Below are positions 27,133 to 36,655 of a stretch of DNA of 64,000 bases, piece after piece (position 1 is the stretch's first letter; the number at the start of each line of letters is the position of its first letter). A program made the translations under genes and the position numbers. The DNA lies in the NCBI RefSeq assembly GCF_001856665.1, contig NZ_CP017781.1, positions 2,992,001-3,056,000 on the forward strand. The letters are read 5' to 3'. Source of the stretch: Rhodobacter xanthinilyticus (GTDB lineage: Bacteria > Pseudomonadota > Alphaproteobacteria > Rhodobacterales > Rhodobacteraceae). The notes below the pieces were generated by a model. The model was not told where the DNA came from, made no database searches, and was given only the letters and a program-made list of their open reading frames with translations.

Positions 27133-28235
27133 TTGAACACCTTGCGCGGGTCGAAAGCGTCACGCACGCCCTCGAAGATGAAGACCAGAAGCGAGAGCAT
27201 CGCCGAGAAGGTGAAGAAGGCGGTGAAGGCGAGCCAGGGCGCCTGCAGGTGCTGTTTGCCTTGCAGGACAAGCTCGCCCAGGCTCGGCGCCGAGCTCGGC
27301 AGGCCATAGCCGAGGTAATCGAGCGTCGCGAGGCCGGAGATCGCGCCGGTGATCACGAAGGGCAGCATGGTCAGCGTCGCCACCATCGCATTGGGCAGGA
27401 TATGGCGGAACATGATCACCCGGTCGGAGACCCCAAGCGCCCGCGCCGCGCGGACATATTCGAAATTGCGCGCGCGCAGGAATTCGGCGCGCACCACGCC
27501 GGTGAGCGCGGGCCAGCCGAAGAGGATGGTGACGAAGACCAGCAGCCAGAAGCTGCGCCCGAGGATCGCGAAGAGGATGATGATGACGTAAAGCGAGGGG
27601 GTCGAGGACCAGATCTCCATCAGCCGTTGCAGCACGAGATCGACCCGCCCGCCGAAATAGCCCTGCACCGCCCCCGCCGCGATGCCGATCAGCGAGGACA
27701 CCGCGGTCACGATCAGCGCGAACAGGATCGAGGTGCGGAAGCCGTAGATCACCCGCGCAAGCACGTCGCGCGCGGTGTCATCGGTGCCCAGCCAATGCGC
27801 GGCATCAGGCGCCGAGGGCGCGGCGCCGACATTGTTGATCGTGCGGTAATGGTAGCGGATCGGCGGCCAGATCATCCACCCGCGCTCCACCGCCTCGCCG
27901 CCGACCATGCCGGTGGCGCGGGCCTCGGCCATCGTGTCTTCGGGCGTATCCCAGCATTCCTCGCGCCCGCCGGTCACGATCAGACATTGCACCGCCGGGT
28001 CGCGATAGATCGCCTCGGTGCGGAAATCGCCGCCAAAGGTGGTCTCGGGGTAGAATTTGTAAACCGGCAGGTAGAGCGCGCCGCGGTAGCTCACCAGGAT
28101 CGGTTTGTCATTGGCCAGAAGCTCGGCAAAGAGCGAAAGCACGAAGAGCGTGCCGAAGATCACCAGCGACCAGAGCGCGCGGCGGTTGGCCTTGAAATTG
28201 CGCCAGCGGCGCGCGTTGAGCGGGCTCAGTCTCAT
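27129..28235 (-). CDS. yejE: ABC transporter permease YejE
   Basis: 368 residues. An N-terminal helix (RRALWSLVIFGTLFVLSLFAELLAN) is followed by a long periplasmic insert (residues ~45-150) typical for YejE, and five further helices with the EAA-like loop FEYVRAARALGVSDRVIMFRHILPNAM. It forms the channel with YejB. Four-base overlaps at both ends (yejB, yejF) show translational coupling. Confidence 0.95.
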   Translation of the reverse strand: MRLSPLNARRWRNFKANRRALWSLVIFGTLFVLSLFAELLANDKPILVSYRGALYLPVYKFYPETTFGGDFRTEAIYRDPAVQCLIVTGGREECWDTPEDTMAEARATGMVGGEAVERGWMIWPPIRYHYRTINNVGAAPSAPDAAHWLGTDDTARDVLARVIYGFRTSILFALIVTAVSSLIGIAAGAVQGYFGGRVDLVLQRLMEIWSSTPSLYVIIILFAILGRSFWLLVFVTILFGWPALTGVVRAEFLRARNFEYVRAARALGVSDRVIMFRHILPNAMVATLTMLPFVITGAISGLATLDYLGYGLPSSAPSLGELVLQGKQHLQAPWLAFTAFFTFSAMLSLLVFIFEGVRDAFDPRKVFK

Positions 28236-29380
28236 CCCTGCCTCCGCTCGAAATCGATCCGGGGGTCGACGAAGGCATAGGTCAGGTCGGAGAGGATGCC
28301 GACCACGAGCGAGATCAGCCCGAAGACGTAAAGCGTGCCGAAGATCACCGGGTAATTGCGCTCGACCGCCGCCTGGAAGCCCAGAAGCCCCAGCCCGTCG
28401 AGCGAGAAGATCGTCTCGACGATGATCGAGGAGCCGAAGAACACGCCGAGGAAGGTCGCCGGGAAGCCCGCGATCACGATCAGCATCGCGTTGCGGAACA
28501 CATGGCCGTAGAGCACGCGGCTCTCGCTCAGGCCCTTGGCGCGGGCGGTTACCACATATTGTTTGTTGATCTCGTCAAGAAACGAGTTCTTGGTCAGCAG
28601 CGTCATGGTCGCAAAGCTCGCGATCGTGGTGGCGGCGACCGGCAGACAGATGTGCCACAGGTAATCGAGCGCCTTGCCCATCAGGCTGAGCTCGGCGAAA
28701 TTGTCCGAGGTCAGCCCCCTGAGCGGGAAGATCTTCCAAAACGACCCGCCCGCGAACAGCACCATCAACATCACCGCGAAGAGAAACGACGGGATCGCAT
28801 AGCCGACGATGATCGCGCCCGAGGTCCAGGTGTCGAACGGCGTGCCGTCCTTGACCGCCTTGCGGATGCCGAGCGGGATCGAGATCAGATAAGCGAGCAG
28901 CGTCGACCAGAGCCCGAGCGTGATCGAGACCGGCATCTTGTCGAGGACAAGCTCCACAACCGTCTGATTATGAAAGAAACTCTTGCCAAAATCGAAGCGC
29001 AGATAATCGCCCATCATGAGGAAGAACCGCTGCCAGGCGGGGATCTTTTCCTTCACGCAGGCGGGGTCTTTCAGATCGGGCGCATGGCCCGGCGGGCAGG
29101 TGATGCGCGCAAACCCCATCTGCACCTCGAGCTGGGCAAGGAGCTCGGGCGAGATGCCGCGCGCGCCCTGATAGCCGCTCTCCTCGACACCGCCCTGGCC
29201 CGCGCCCGCATCGCCCCCGCCCGAGAGGTTGCGCATCGCATCCGCCTCGCCCTGCACGCGCGCGATGATCTGTTCGATCGGCCCGCCCGGCACGAATTGC
29301 GTCAGCGTGAAGTTGATCACCATGATCCCGATCAACGTCGGGATGACCAGAAGCAACCGCCTCAGGATATAGGCGCCCAT
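28232..29380 (-). CDS. yejB: ABC transporter permease YejB
   Basis: 382 residues. It starts MGAYILRRLLLVIPTLIGIMVINF, the classic dipeptide-permease B opening, and has a periplasmic insert at residues ~35-115 rich in Gly/Ala and including a CPPGHAPDLKDPAC stretch that is common in YejB. The EAA loop VVTARAKGLSESRVLYGHVFRNAM is well kept. It pairs with YejE. It starts 28 bases after yejA. Confidence 0.95.
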   Translation of the reverse strand: MGAYILRRLLLVIPTLIGIMVINFTLTQFVPGGPIEQIIARVQGEADAMRNLSGGGDAGAGQGGVEESGYQGARGISPELLAQLEVQMGFARITCPPGHAPDLKDPACVKEKIPAWQRFFLMMGDYLRFDFGKSFFHNQTVVELVLDKMPVSITLGLWSTLLAYLISIPLGIRKAVKDGTPFDTWTSGAIIVGYAIPSFLFAVMLMVLFAGGSFWKIFPLRGLTSDNFAELSLMGKALDYLWHICLPVAATTIASFATMTLLTKNSFLDEINKQYVVTARAKGLSESRVLYGHVFRNAMLIVIAGFPATFLGVFFGSSIIVETIFSLDGLGLLGFQAAVERNYPVIFGTLYVFGLISLVVGILSDLTYAFVDPRIDFERRQG

Positions 29381-29408
29381 GCCTGCCCTGCCTCTCCGTT
29401 GAGCCCGC

Positions 29409-31289
29409 TCAGAACGCCCCGGCGGCCTTCAGTTTTTCGGCTTTTTCGGGGTTATACCACCAGAAATCGAGCTCGCCCAGAGCATAGGGCGGCAGCGTTT
29501 CGGGGTGCTCATACATGTCGAAATAGGCGACCGTATGGGTGGCCTTGAACCATTGCGGCACCCAGAAATGGAGCGCGCGCAACGCCCGGTCGAGCGCATG
29601 GACCCGCGGCACCAGCTCCTCATGGGTCGTCGCCGCCTCGACCTTGGCGATCAGCGCGTCAATGGCCGGGTTCGCCAGCCCCATCGCGTTGAACACATCG
29701 TCCACCGACCCCGAGCCGAAATATTGCTGCAGATCCGCGCCGGGGATCTCGCCTTGGCCGAAATGCGCGGTGATCAGGTCGTAATCATGGCTGCGGCTGC
29801 GGTTTTCATATTGCGCATCATCGACCCGCGCCATCGAGGCATCGACGCCGAGCGCGCGCAGGTTCTCGACATAGGGGTTGATCACCCGGTCGAAGGTCTG
29901 GCTGTCGTTGAGGATCTCGACCTTGAGCATCTGCCCGGCCGCGTTGCGCCGCATGCCATCCGCGCCGACCTCCCAGCCCGCCGCATCGAGGAGCGCCGAG
30001 GCCTTGCGCAGGTTGCCCCGGTCGAGCTGGCGCGCGCCCGAGACCGGCGCCGTGACCGCCGGCGCCTCCAGCACCCCCGCGGGCAGATCCTTGGCCACGG
30101 GCGCGAGCAGCGCGCGCTCCTCCGGCGAGGGCCTGCCGGTCGCGGCGAGATCGGAGTTCTCCCAGATCGAGTTCACCCGGGCGTAAAGCCCGTAGAAGAG
30201 CGTCTCGTTCGACCATTCGAAGTTGAACATCAGCCCGAGCGCCTCGCGCACGCGGATATCCTGGAACTGCGCGCGGCGCAGGTTGATGGCGAAGCCCTGC
30301 CCCGAGGCGATATTGCCGTCGGGCAGCGCGGCCTTGACCACCGCGCCCGATTGATAGGCCGGGAAATCATAGCCCGTTGCCCAGATCAGCGAGCTGGCCT
30401 CGTTGCGGAACGTGTAGGTGCCCGCCTTGAACCCCTCGAAAGCGGCCTGATAATCGCCGTAATATTCGACCCGGATCTTGTCGAAATTCGCCCGCCCGAG
30501 GTTGATCGGCAGCTTGGCGCCCCAGTAATCGGGGTTGCGCTTCCAGACCACCGTGCGCCCCTCGCGCGCGCTGTCGAACAGATAGGGCCCCGAGCCGATC
30601 AGCGGTTTGTCGGAGGATTTCGCGAGGTCGATGCCGTCGCGGGTGAACTGCGCCTTCGAGAAGACCGGCAGCCCGCCCGCCGCCTGGATGATATCGCGGC
30701 GCGGATACTCGGCGGTGAAGGTGAATTTGATCCGCCGCGCGTCGAGCACCTCGGCCGAGGCGATCTGCTGCGCCACCACCGCGCGGAAGCTCGACAGCCC
30801 CTTGTCGCGCAGCTGTTCATAGGAAAAGAGCACGTCCTCGGCGGTCATCGGCGTGCCGTCGGAAAACGTGATCCCCTCGCGCAGCGTGAAGATCACCCAA
30901 TCCTTCGAGGGCGGATAGTCGAAACTCTCGCACAAGAGGCAATAGGCCTCGCCGACGGTATCGGCCGTGCCGGTGAGCAGCGTCTCATGCCCGATCGAGG
31001 AGAGCGCGGCGGCGCGGCCCTCGAGCGTGTAGGGGTTGAAATTGTCAAACGCGCCCGGCGCCCATTCCGAGATCTCGCCGCCCTTCGGGGCCTCGGGGTT
31101 GACGTAATCGAGATGGGCGAAATCGGGGGGATATTTCAGCTCCCCCAGCGTCGCGATCGCGGAGGCCGTGATCACCTCCTCGGCCCGCGCCGTGCCGAGC
31201 CCCGCCAGAAGCGCCGCGCCCACCATCAGCCCCGTCAGCCCCGCGCGCAGCCCCGCCGCCCGCATCTCAACCGCCCGTGCAACCGCCAT
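29409..31289 (-). CDS. yejA: Periplasmic substrate-binding protein YejA
   Basis: 626 residues, SBP family 5 (extracellular peptide-binding). AGGGGAGGG six bases before ATG 31289 supports this start. A signal sequence spans residues ~1-36 (ending TARAEE). The mature part contains KGGEISEWAPGAFDNFNPYTLEG and the domain pattern of YejA/oligopeptide-binding proteins. It delivers substrate to YejBEF. It is the first gene of the yej operon. Confidence 0.94.
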   Translation of the reverse strand: MAVARAVEMRAAGLRAGLTGLMVGAALLAGLGTARAEEVITASAIATLGELKYPPDFAHLDYVNPEAPKGGEISEWAPGAFDNFNPYTLEGRAAALSSIGHETLLTGTADTVGEAYCLLCESFDYPPSKDWVIFTLREGITFSDGTPMTAEDVLFSYEQLRDKGLSSFRAVVAQQIASAEVLDARRIKFTFTAEYPRRDIIQAAGGLPVFSKAQFTRDGIDLAKSSDKPLIGSGPYLFDSAREGRTVVWKRNPDYWGAKLPINLGRANFDKIRVEYYGDYQAAFEGFKAGTYTFRNEASSLIWATGYDFPAYQSGAVVKAALPDGNIASGQGFAINLRRAQFQDIRVREALGLMFNFEWSNETLFYGLYARVNSIWENSDLAATGRPSPEERALLAPVAKDLPAGVLEAPAVTAPVSGARQLDRGNLRKASALLDAAGWEVGADGMRRNAAGQMLKVEILNDSQTFDRVINPYVENLRALGVDASMARVDDAQYENRSRSHDYDLITAHFGQGEIPGADLQQYFGSGSVDDVFNAMGLANPAIDALIAKVEAATTHEELVPRVHALDRALRALHFWVPQWFKATHTVAYFDMYEHPETLPPYALGELDFWWYNPEKAEKLKAAGAF

Positions 31290-31370
31290 CCGGCCCTCCC
31301 CTTCATCGCTTTCGCCCAGCTAAAAGCCCCCGCCCCGCGGGCGCAAGGCGCAACTGCGTGAGGCAGAACG

Positions 31371-31398
31371 AAAAAGGCCGCACCCGGGGGCGCGGCCT
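31371..31398 (-). terminator. Intrinsic terminator of cycY
   Basis: On the minus strand AGGCCGC (31398-31392) and GCGGCCT (31381-31375) form a 7-bp stem, followed by four more Ts. It begins 24 bases after the cycY stop and is one of the few standard hairpin-plus-T terminators here. Confidence 0.8.
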
Positions 31399-31421
31399 GA
31401 TCCTTGCGCGGCTTGCGCGGC

Positions 31422-31928
31422 TTACTGGCTGATCGATTGCAGGTAAGCGATCACGTTGTAGCGGTCTTCGTCCTTGGGCAGGCCGGCGAAGGCCATCTTG
31501 TTGCCCGGGATGTAATCCTTCGGCTTGGCGAGCCAGGCGTCGAGCATCTCGATCGTCCAGACGCCGCCATGGGCCTTCACGCCATCCGAATAGGCGAAAT
31601 CGGCGACCGAGCCGACCGCGCGGCCGACAACGCCGTCGAGATGCGGGCCGGTGGCGTTGGTGCCGTCGACCTTGTGGCAGGCCTTGCACTTGCCAAACAC
31701 CTTCTCGCCCTTGGCCGCATCGCCCGCGCCGAGCACGACAGCCACCTCTTCTTCCGCCGGGGCCGCATCGCCGCCCGCGCCGCCCGGCGCCGCGGTCATC
31801 GCCACGACGTTCTCGCCGGTGGGCTGCGCCTTCAGGGTGAAGAGGGCATCCGAGGCTTTCGAGACGACGATAAGGAACAGCCCGGCGCCGACCACGCCCA
31901 CGACTGCCTTGAGAATATTCTTGAACAT
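31422..31928 (-). CDS. cycY: Membrane-anchored cytochrome cy (c552-type)
   Basis: 168 residues from ATG 31928. An uncleaved N-terminal helix (VVGVVGAGLFLIVVSKASDAL) is followed by a flexible Ala/Gly/Glu-rich linker (~residues 40-70) and a class I cytochrome c domain with CKACH near residue 80, NATGPHLDGVVG, and the Met ligand segment PGNKMAFAGLP. This is the layout of Rhodobacter cytochrome cy and Paracoccus c552, which move electrons from bc1 to cbb3 or the reaction centre while tethered to the membrane. It has its own promoter and terminator. Confidence 0.92.
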   Translation of the reverse strand: MFKNILKAVVGVVGAGLFLIVVSKASDALFTLKAQPTGENVVAMTAAPGGAGGDAAPAEEEVAVVLGAGDAAKGEKVFGKCKACHKVDGTNATGPHLDGVVGRAVGSVADFAYSDGVKAHGGVWTIEMLDAWLAKPKDYIPGNKMAFAGLPKDEDRYNVIAYLQSISQ

Positions 31929-31961
31929 GGCTCTTCCCTGATATGGCTGTTCAGTTGAGCG

Positions 31962-31991
31962 CATGTATCCGCCTTTGCCCCCCGCTTTCAA
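31962..31991 (-). promoter_or_regulatory. Candidate promoter of cycY
   Basis: On the minus strand TTGAAA (31991-31986) and TACATG (31967-31962) are 18 bases apart, about 34 bases before the cycY start. No FNR box is seen next to it. Confidence 0.5.
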
Positions 31992-32141
31992 GGGATCTTT
32001 GCCGCGCCGCGCCCGCCGATCCCGCTAACAGCGGCGGATTTTCGCAGTTTCGCGCGCGCCCCGCGGCCCGCGCACGGCGAATGCCGCTTTTCTCACCGGC
32101 GCCCGCGCGCTAAGGCTGGCCGCACGAGCAGGGAGGACGAG

Positions 32142-32990
32142 ATGAGCCAGATGAAAACCGGACGGATCGCGTTTCAGGGCGAGCCGGGCGCCTATTCGCA
32201 CGAGGCCTGCCGCGAGACCTGCCCCGAGATGGAGGCGCTGCCCTGCGCCACCTTCGAGGAGGTGATCGAGGCGGTCAATTCGGGCCGCGCCGATCTCGCG
32301 ATGCTGCCGGTCGAGAATTCGACCTATGGGCGCGTGGCCGATATCCACCGGCTGTTGCCGGAATCGGGGCTGCATATCCTGGGCGAGCATTTCCTGCGGG
32401 TGCGGATCTCGCTGATGAGCCTGCCGGGCACGCCGCTTTCCGCGGTGGAGAAGGTGCGCGCCCATCTCGTGCTGCTGCCGCAATCGGCGCGGTTTCTGAA
32501 AACCCACAACATCACCGGCATCGCCGCCGCCGACAGCGCGGGCGCCGCGCTCGCGCTGGCCGAGAGCCGCACGCCGCATGAGGGCGTTCTGGCCTCCGAA
32601 CTCGCCGCCGAGATCTACGGCCTCGAGGTGCTCGCCCGCGATATCGAGGACCACGGCCACAACACCACGCGCTTCCTGATCATGGGCCGCGCGCCCGATC
32701 TCACCCGCCGCGGCGAGGGGCCGATGATGACCACCTTCGTCTTCGAGGTGCGCAACATCCCCGCCGCGCTCTACAAGGCGCTCGGCGGTTTTGCGACCAA
32801 TGGCGTGAACATGACCAAGCTCGAGAGCTACATGGTCGACGGCAATTTCACCGCAACCCGCTTTTACGCCGATATCGAGGGCCACCCCGAAGACCCCAAT
32901 GTCGCGCTCGCGCTCGATGAGCTGCGCTATTTCACCGCGCATCTCAACCTGCTCGGGGTCTATCCCTCCGACCGGCGCCGCAACGACTGA
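32142..32990 (+). CDS. pheA: Prephenate dehydratase
   Basis: 282 residues with a good ribosome site (AGGGAGGACGAG). The catalytic part begins RIAFQGEPGAYSHEAC and carries LPVENSTYGRV and the hallmark NTTRFLIM near residue 180. A C-terminal ACT regulatory domain follows (IPAALYKALGGFATNGVNMTKLESY), which binds phenylalanine for feedback control. There is no chorismate mutase part, so this is a monofunctional enzyme converting prephenate to phenylpyruvate. It ends two bases from the convergent SRPBCC gene. Confidence 0.97.
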   Translation: MSQMKTGRIAFQGEPGAYSHEACRETCPEMEALPCATFEEVIEAVNSGRADLAMLPVENSTYGRVADIHRLLPESGLHILGEHFLRVRISLMSLPGTPLSAVEKVRAHLVLLPQSARFLKTHNITGIAAADSAGAALALAESRTPHEGVLASELAAEIYGLEVLARDIEDHGHNTTRFLIMGRAPDLTRRGEGPMMTTFVFEVRNIPAALYKALGGFATNGVNMTKLESYMVDGNFTATRFYADIEGHPEDPNVALALDELRYFTAHLNLLGVYPSDRRRND

Positions 32991-32992
32991 TC

Positions 32993-33460
32993 TCAGCCCT
33001 CAGCGGCGCCCTTCATCTCGAGCGCGCGGGCGAAGAGCTTCACCCGCTCGGCGAATTTGCGCTCGAGATTGGCGCGGCCGAGCTTGGCCGACTGGATCAT
33101 CAGCCGCGCGCCGAGCGTGCGCGGCTTGACCTCGAGCGCCGCCACGAGCCGCGTGCGCGACCGCGACAGCGCCACCATCCGCAGCTCGAGCACCATCGCG
33201 AAGGAGGACGATTCGCCCGCGTAATCAAGCGCCTCGGGCCGCTCGAAGCGGCGCAGATCGGCGAGGATCTGGCGCGGCTTGCCGCGGAAGCGGAAGCCGA
33301 TGTCCCACGACATCCCCGCCCCCGGCGCAGAAAGCGTATCGAGCCGCTTGAGCGACACCCCCCGCTTGAGCGCGGCGCGCTCGAACCGCGACACATCGCA
33401 CAGCTCGTCGAAAAGCGCCTCGGCAGGCAGCTCGATATCCTCGCGCGTCGACAGTTTCAT
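32993..33460 (-). CDS. SRPBCC-family (START-like) protein
   Basis: 155 residues. It begins MKLSTREDIELPAEALFDELCDVSRFERAAL, the opening strand and helix of a polyketide-cyclase/START-like fold, and continues with the beta-sheet segments ending RTRLVAALEVKPRTLGARLMIQSAKL. The SRPBCC fold binds hydrophobic ligands. Many Rhodobacteraceae have this gene as a hypothetical. I cannot name the ligand. It faces pheA tail-to-tail with only two bases between. Confidence 0.75.
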   Translation of the reverse strand: MKLSTREDIELPAEALFDELCDVSRFERAALKRGVSLKRLDTLSAPGAGMSWDIGFRFRGKPRQILADLRRFERPEALDYAGESSSFAMVLELRMVALSRSRTRLVAALEVKPRTLGARLMIQSAKLGRANLERKFAERVKLFARALEMKGAAEG

Positions 33461-33502
33461 GCGCTCTCCTGACAGGCTTGGGGCTTTGGCGCAGCTTTGC
33501 CG

Positions 33503-34501
33503 TCAAACCAGCCGGTCCGCAAGCCATTGCCGCAGCATCCAGCCCGCAATTGCACCGGCGCGCGGCGCGCGGATCACAGGGTCGGTGCCGGCAAAGACCT
33601 CGGCGAGGCGCTCGCGGCTGATCCAGAGCGCATCCTCGATCTCGGCGGGGTCGAGGGTGATCTCGGCGTTCACCGCCTCGGCGTGACAGCCGAGCATCAG
33701 CGAGGCGGGGAAGGGCCAGGGCTGCGAGGCGAGGAAGCGCACCGCCCCGACCCGCACGCCGCTCTCCTCGAAGACCTCGCGCGCGACCGTCGCCTCGAGC
33801 GTCTCGCCGGGCTCCATGAACCCCGCAAGGCAGGAATACATCCCCTCGGGCCAGCCGGGGCTGCGCCCGAGCAGCACCGCATTGCCGCGGGTGACGAGCA
33901 TGATCGCGACCGGCTCGATGCGCGGGAATTGCACCGCCCCGCAGCCGGTGCAGCGCCGCTGCCAGCCCGCCGCCTCCGGCTCGGTCGCCGCCCCGCAGGC
34001 CGGGCAGAAGCCATGGCGCGCGTGCCAGGTCAGAAGCCCCCGCGCCGTCGCCGCAAGCTCGGCCGCGCGCGCGTCGAGCGCGGTCATCTGGCCGCGCAGC
34101 TCGGCAAAGCGCGCGCCTTCGGGCAGGTCGGGGTGGCTGTGCTCGCTCGCGTCGAAAAACGCCTCCGGGTCAGGCAGATCGCCGCCCGGATGCCAGCCCG
34201 AGACATCGCGCGCAAAGACCGCCCTGCCCTCGGACAGCCCGAGGAAGATCTCCGCGCGGCTGGCCTCGAAGATCACATGATCCGCGTCGAGCGCCGCCAG
34301 CCCCGCGCCGACAGGCCCCGAGACGCCCCGCGCCCCCGGCCCCGCAAAGAGCGGCCGCCCGCGCCAGACCGGCAAGATCGCCGCCGCGGCGCGCAGCGCG
34401 GCAAGCGCCTGCGGGTCGGCGCGCAGATGCGCGGCGCGGTCAAACCCCGAAGCCTCGAAGGCAAGCCCCGGCCGGGGCGAAACAGGCGCGGATGACGGCA
34501 T
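33503..34501 (-). CDS. nudC: NAD(+) diphosphatase / NADH pyrophosphatase NudC
   Basis: 332 residues. An N-terminal domain is followed by a four-cysteine zinc ribbon (CPACG...CTGCG, ~residues 163-185) and the Nudix box GFMEPGETLEATVAREVFEESGV near residue 225, with the NudC-specific SQPWPFPASLM directly after. The enzyme splits NAD(H) into NMN(H) and AMP, and the family can also remove NAD caps from RNA. The 207-base gap to the divergent cpdB-like gene has no site that I recognise. Confidence 0.96.
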   Translation of the reverse strand: MPSSAPVSPRPGLAFEASGFDRAAHLRADPQALAALRAAAAILPVWRGRPLFAGPGARGVSGPVGAGLAALDADHVIFEASRAEIFLGLSEGRAVFARDVSGWHPGGDLPDPEAFFDASEHSHPDLPEGARFAELRGQMTALDARAAELAATARGLLTWHARHGFCPACGAATEPEAAGWQRRCTGCGAVQFPRIEPVAIMLVTRGNAVLLGRSPGWPEGMYSCLAGFMEPGETLEATVAREVFEESGVRVGAVRFLASQPWPFPASLMLGCHAEAVNAEITLDPAEIEDALWISRERLAEVFAGTDPVIRAPRAGAIAGWMLRQWLADRLV

Positions 34502-34708
34502 GAGAACCTCCTCGACAGCGCTTTTCTCTTGGCACGGACCGCGCGCCTTGACCAGCAGCGTTGCACAGATGCCGCGCCAAAAGCTGAACCGGGCCAGAGA
34601 GTTAATTCAGGGCTGGGCCTCGGCGGAAAACTACCCTAGGTTGAGTTGCGGCCCCCGGGCCGCCCCCTCTCCCCCCCCCGCGATCCGTCGCGGACAGAAG
34701 GCAATTCG

Positions 34709-36655
34709 ATGGCAGAACCTCCTGACCAGCCCCCCTCTGGCCAGCCCGAGACACCAGCGCCCCCGGTCGTATCGCTGCGACTGCTCGAGACGACGGATCT
34801 GCACGGCCATATCCAGGGCTATGATTACGCCGCCAACGCGCCCAGCGCCTCGGTCGGCCTTGCGCGCCTCGCCGGGCTGATCGCGCAGGCTCGCGCCGAG
34901 GTCGAGGCCAGCCTGCTCTTCGACAACGGCGATTTCCTGCAAGGCACGCCGATGATGCAATATTGGGCGCAGGTGCGCGGCCTTGGCCCGGGCGAGATCC
35001 ACCCGATGATCGCGGCGATGAACGCGGTGGGCTATGACGCCGCGACGCCGGGCAACCACGATTTCAACTTCGGGCTCGGGTTCCTCAGGCGCGCGCTGGC
35101 GGGGGCGCGCTTCCCGCTCGTTTGCGCCAATGCGGTACGCCGCGTCGGCGCCACCCCGGCCGAGGACGAGACCCTGCTGCCGCCCTGGACGATCCTCGAG
35201 CGCGAGCTCACCGACAGCCACGGCGCGCGCCGCAAGCTGCGGATCGGGGTGATCGGCTGCCTGCCCGCGCAATTCGTCGAATGGGACCGCATCCACCTCG
35301 AGGGCCAGCTCGAGGCGCGCGGCCTGCTCGCGGCGGCGCGGGCGCATCTGCCGGCGCTGCGCGCGCAAAAGCCCGATCTCGTGATCGCGCTGGCCCATAC
35401 CGGCATCGCCGCGGCCCTGCCGCTGCCCGAGCTCGATTGCGACAACGAAAACCTCGCGCTGCCGCTGGCGCGGATCGAGGGGATCGACGTGCTCTTGTGC
35501 GGCCATAACCACCTGTGCTTCCCCGGCCCCGATATCGCCGAGGGCGGCGGCATCGACCCTGTGCGCGGCACGCTGGCAGGCAAACCCGCGATGATCCCGG
35601 GGCGCTGGGGCTCGCATCTGGGGGTGATGGATCTCACCCTCGAGGAGGGGCCGGCGGGCTGGCGGATCCGCGATTTCCGCACCGAGCTGCGCGCGATCAG
35701 CCGCCGCCCCGCGCCGGGCTGCCCGGCCGCGCCGCTGGTGGCCGAGGACACCGGGATCCTCGCGCTCAACGCCGAGGCCCACCGCGAAACCCTGCGATAT
35801 ACCAAACGCGCGATCGGCACGCTGACGGCGCCGCTGCACAGCTTCTTCTCGCAAATCGCCCCCGATGCCGCGCTCTCCCTCGTCGCCGAGGCGCAGGCCG
35901 CCCATGTCCGCGCCCGCCTGATCGGCCGCCCGCAGGCCGAGCTGCCGCTCTTGAGCGCGGTCTCGCCGTTCAAATGCGGCGGCCGCGGCGGGCCCGATCA
36001 TTACCTCGAGCTGCCCCCCGGCCCGCTCACCATCCGCCATATCACCGATCTTTACGCCTTCCCCAATGTCGTCAGCGCGCTCGAACTCACCGGCGCCGAG
36101 CTGCGCGACTGGCTCGAGCGCGCCGCGGGCATGTTCCGCCGCATCACCCCCGGCCGGGCCGACCAACAGCTGCTGAACCTCGACTTCCCCTGCTACAATT
36201 TCGACGTGATCGCGGGGCTCACCTATGAGATCGACCTGACCCAGCCCGCGCGGTTTTCGCCCACCGACGGGCGGCTGCGCAACGGTTCGGCGCGCCGGAT
36301 CCGCGATCTGCGGTTTCAGGGCGCGCCGCTCGACCCGCAGGCGCGCTTCATCCTCGCCACCAACAGCTATCGCAGCGCCGGCGCGGGCCATTTCATCCGC
36401 CCGCAGCGCCCCGCGCTCAACCTCGGCCCCGCCGAAACCTCGTTCGATGCGCTGATCACCCATCTGAGCGCCACCTCGCCGGTGCCGCGCACCCCGCCCC
36501 GGCCGATCTGGCGCTTCGCGCCGATGCCGGGCACCAGCGTGCTGTTCCGCACCAGCCCCCGCGCGGCGCCGTTTCTGGGCGAGATCGACGCCTACCGCCA
36601 TGAGACCCTCGGCCTCGACACGCAGGGGTTCTTGCGGATTCGCCTGCATCTCTGA
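34709..36655 (+). CDS. cpdB: 2',3'-cyclic-nucleotide phosphodiesterase / 5'-nucleotidase family
   Basis: 648 residues from ATG 34709. Residues ~22-320 form a metallophosphatase domain with LLETTDLHGHIQGYDY, DNGDFLQGTP, TPGNHDFNFGL, LAHTGIA and CGHNHL, all metal-binding motifs. The rest is the 5'-nucleotidase C-terminal substrate-specificity domain (NVVSALELTGAELRDWLE, YNFDVIAGLTYEIDL). E. coli CpdB is periplasmic, but this sequence has no signal peptide at either candidate start, only a Pro-rich opening (MAEPPDQPPSGQPETPAPP). It may be cytoplasmic or may need a start that I cannot see. The natural substrate is not certain. Confidence 0.9.
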   Translation: MAEPPDQPPSGQPETPAPPVVSLRLLETTDLHGHIQGYDYAANAPSASVGLARLAGLIAQARAEVEASLLFDNGDFLQGTPMMQYWAQVRGLGPGEIHPMIAAMNAVGYDAATPGNHDFNFGLGFLRRALAGARFPLVCANAVRRVGATPAEDETLLPPWTILERELTDSHGARRKLRIGVIGCLPAQFVEWDRIHLEGQLEARGLLAAARAHLPALRAQKPDLVIALAHTGIAAALPLPELDCDNENLALPLARIEGIDVLLCGHNHLCFPGPDIAEGGGIDPVRGTLAGKPAMIPGRWGSHLGVMDLTLEEGPAGWRIRDFRTELRAISRRPAPGCPAAPLVAEDTGILALNAEAHRETLRYTKRAIGTLTAPLHSFFSQIAPDAALSLVAEAQAAHVRARLIGRPQAELPLLSAVSPFKCGGRGGPDHYLELPPGPLTIRHITDLYAFPNVVSALELTGAELRDWLERAAGMFRRITPGRADQQLLNLDFPCYNFDVIAGLTYEIDLTQPARFSPTDGRLRNGSARRIRDLRFQGAPLDPQARFILATNSYRSAGAGHFIRPQRPALNLGPAETSFDALITHLSATSPVPRTPPRPIWRFAPMPGTSVLFRTSPRAAPFLGEIDAYRHETLGLDTQGFLRIRLHL

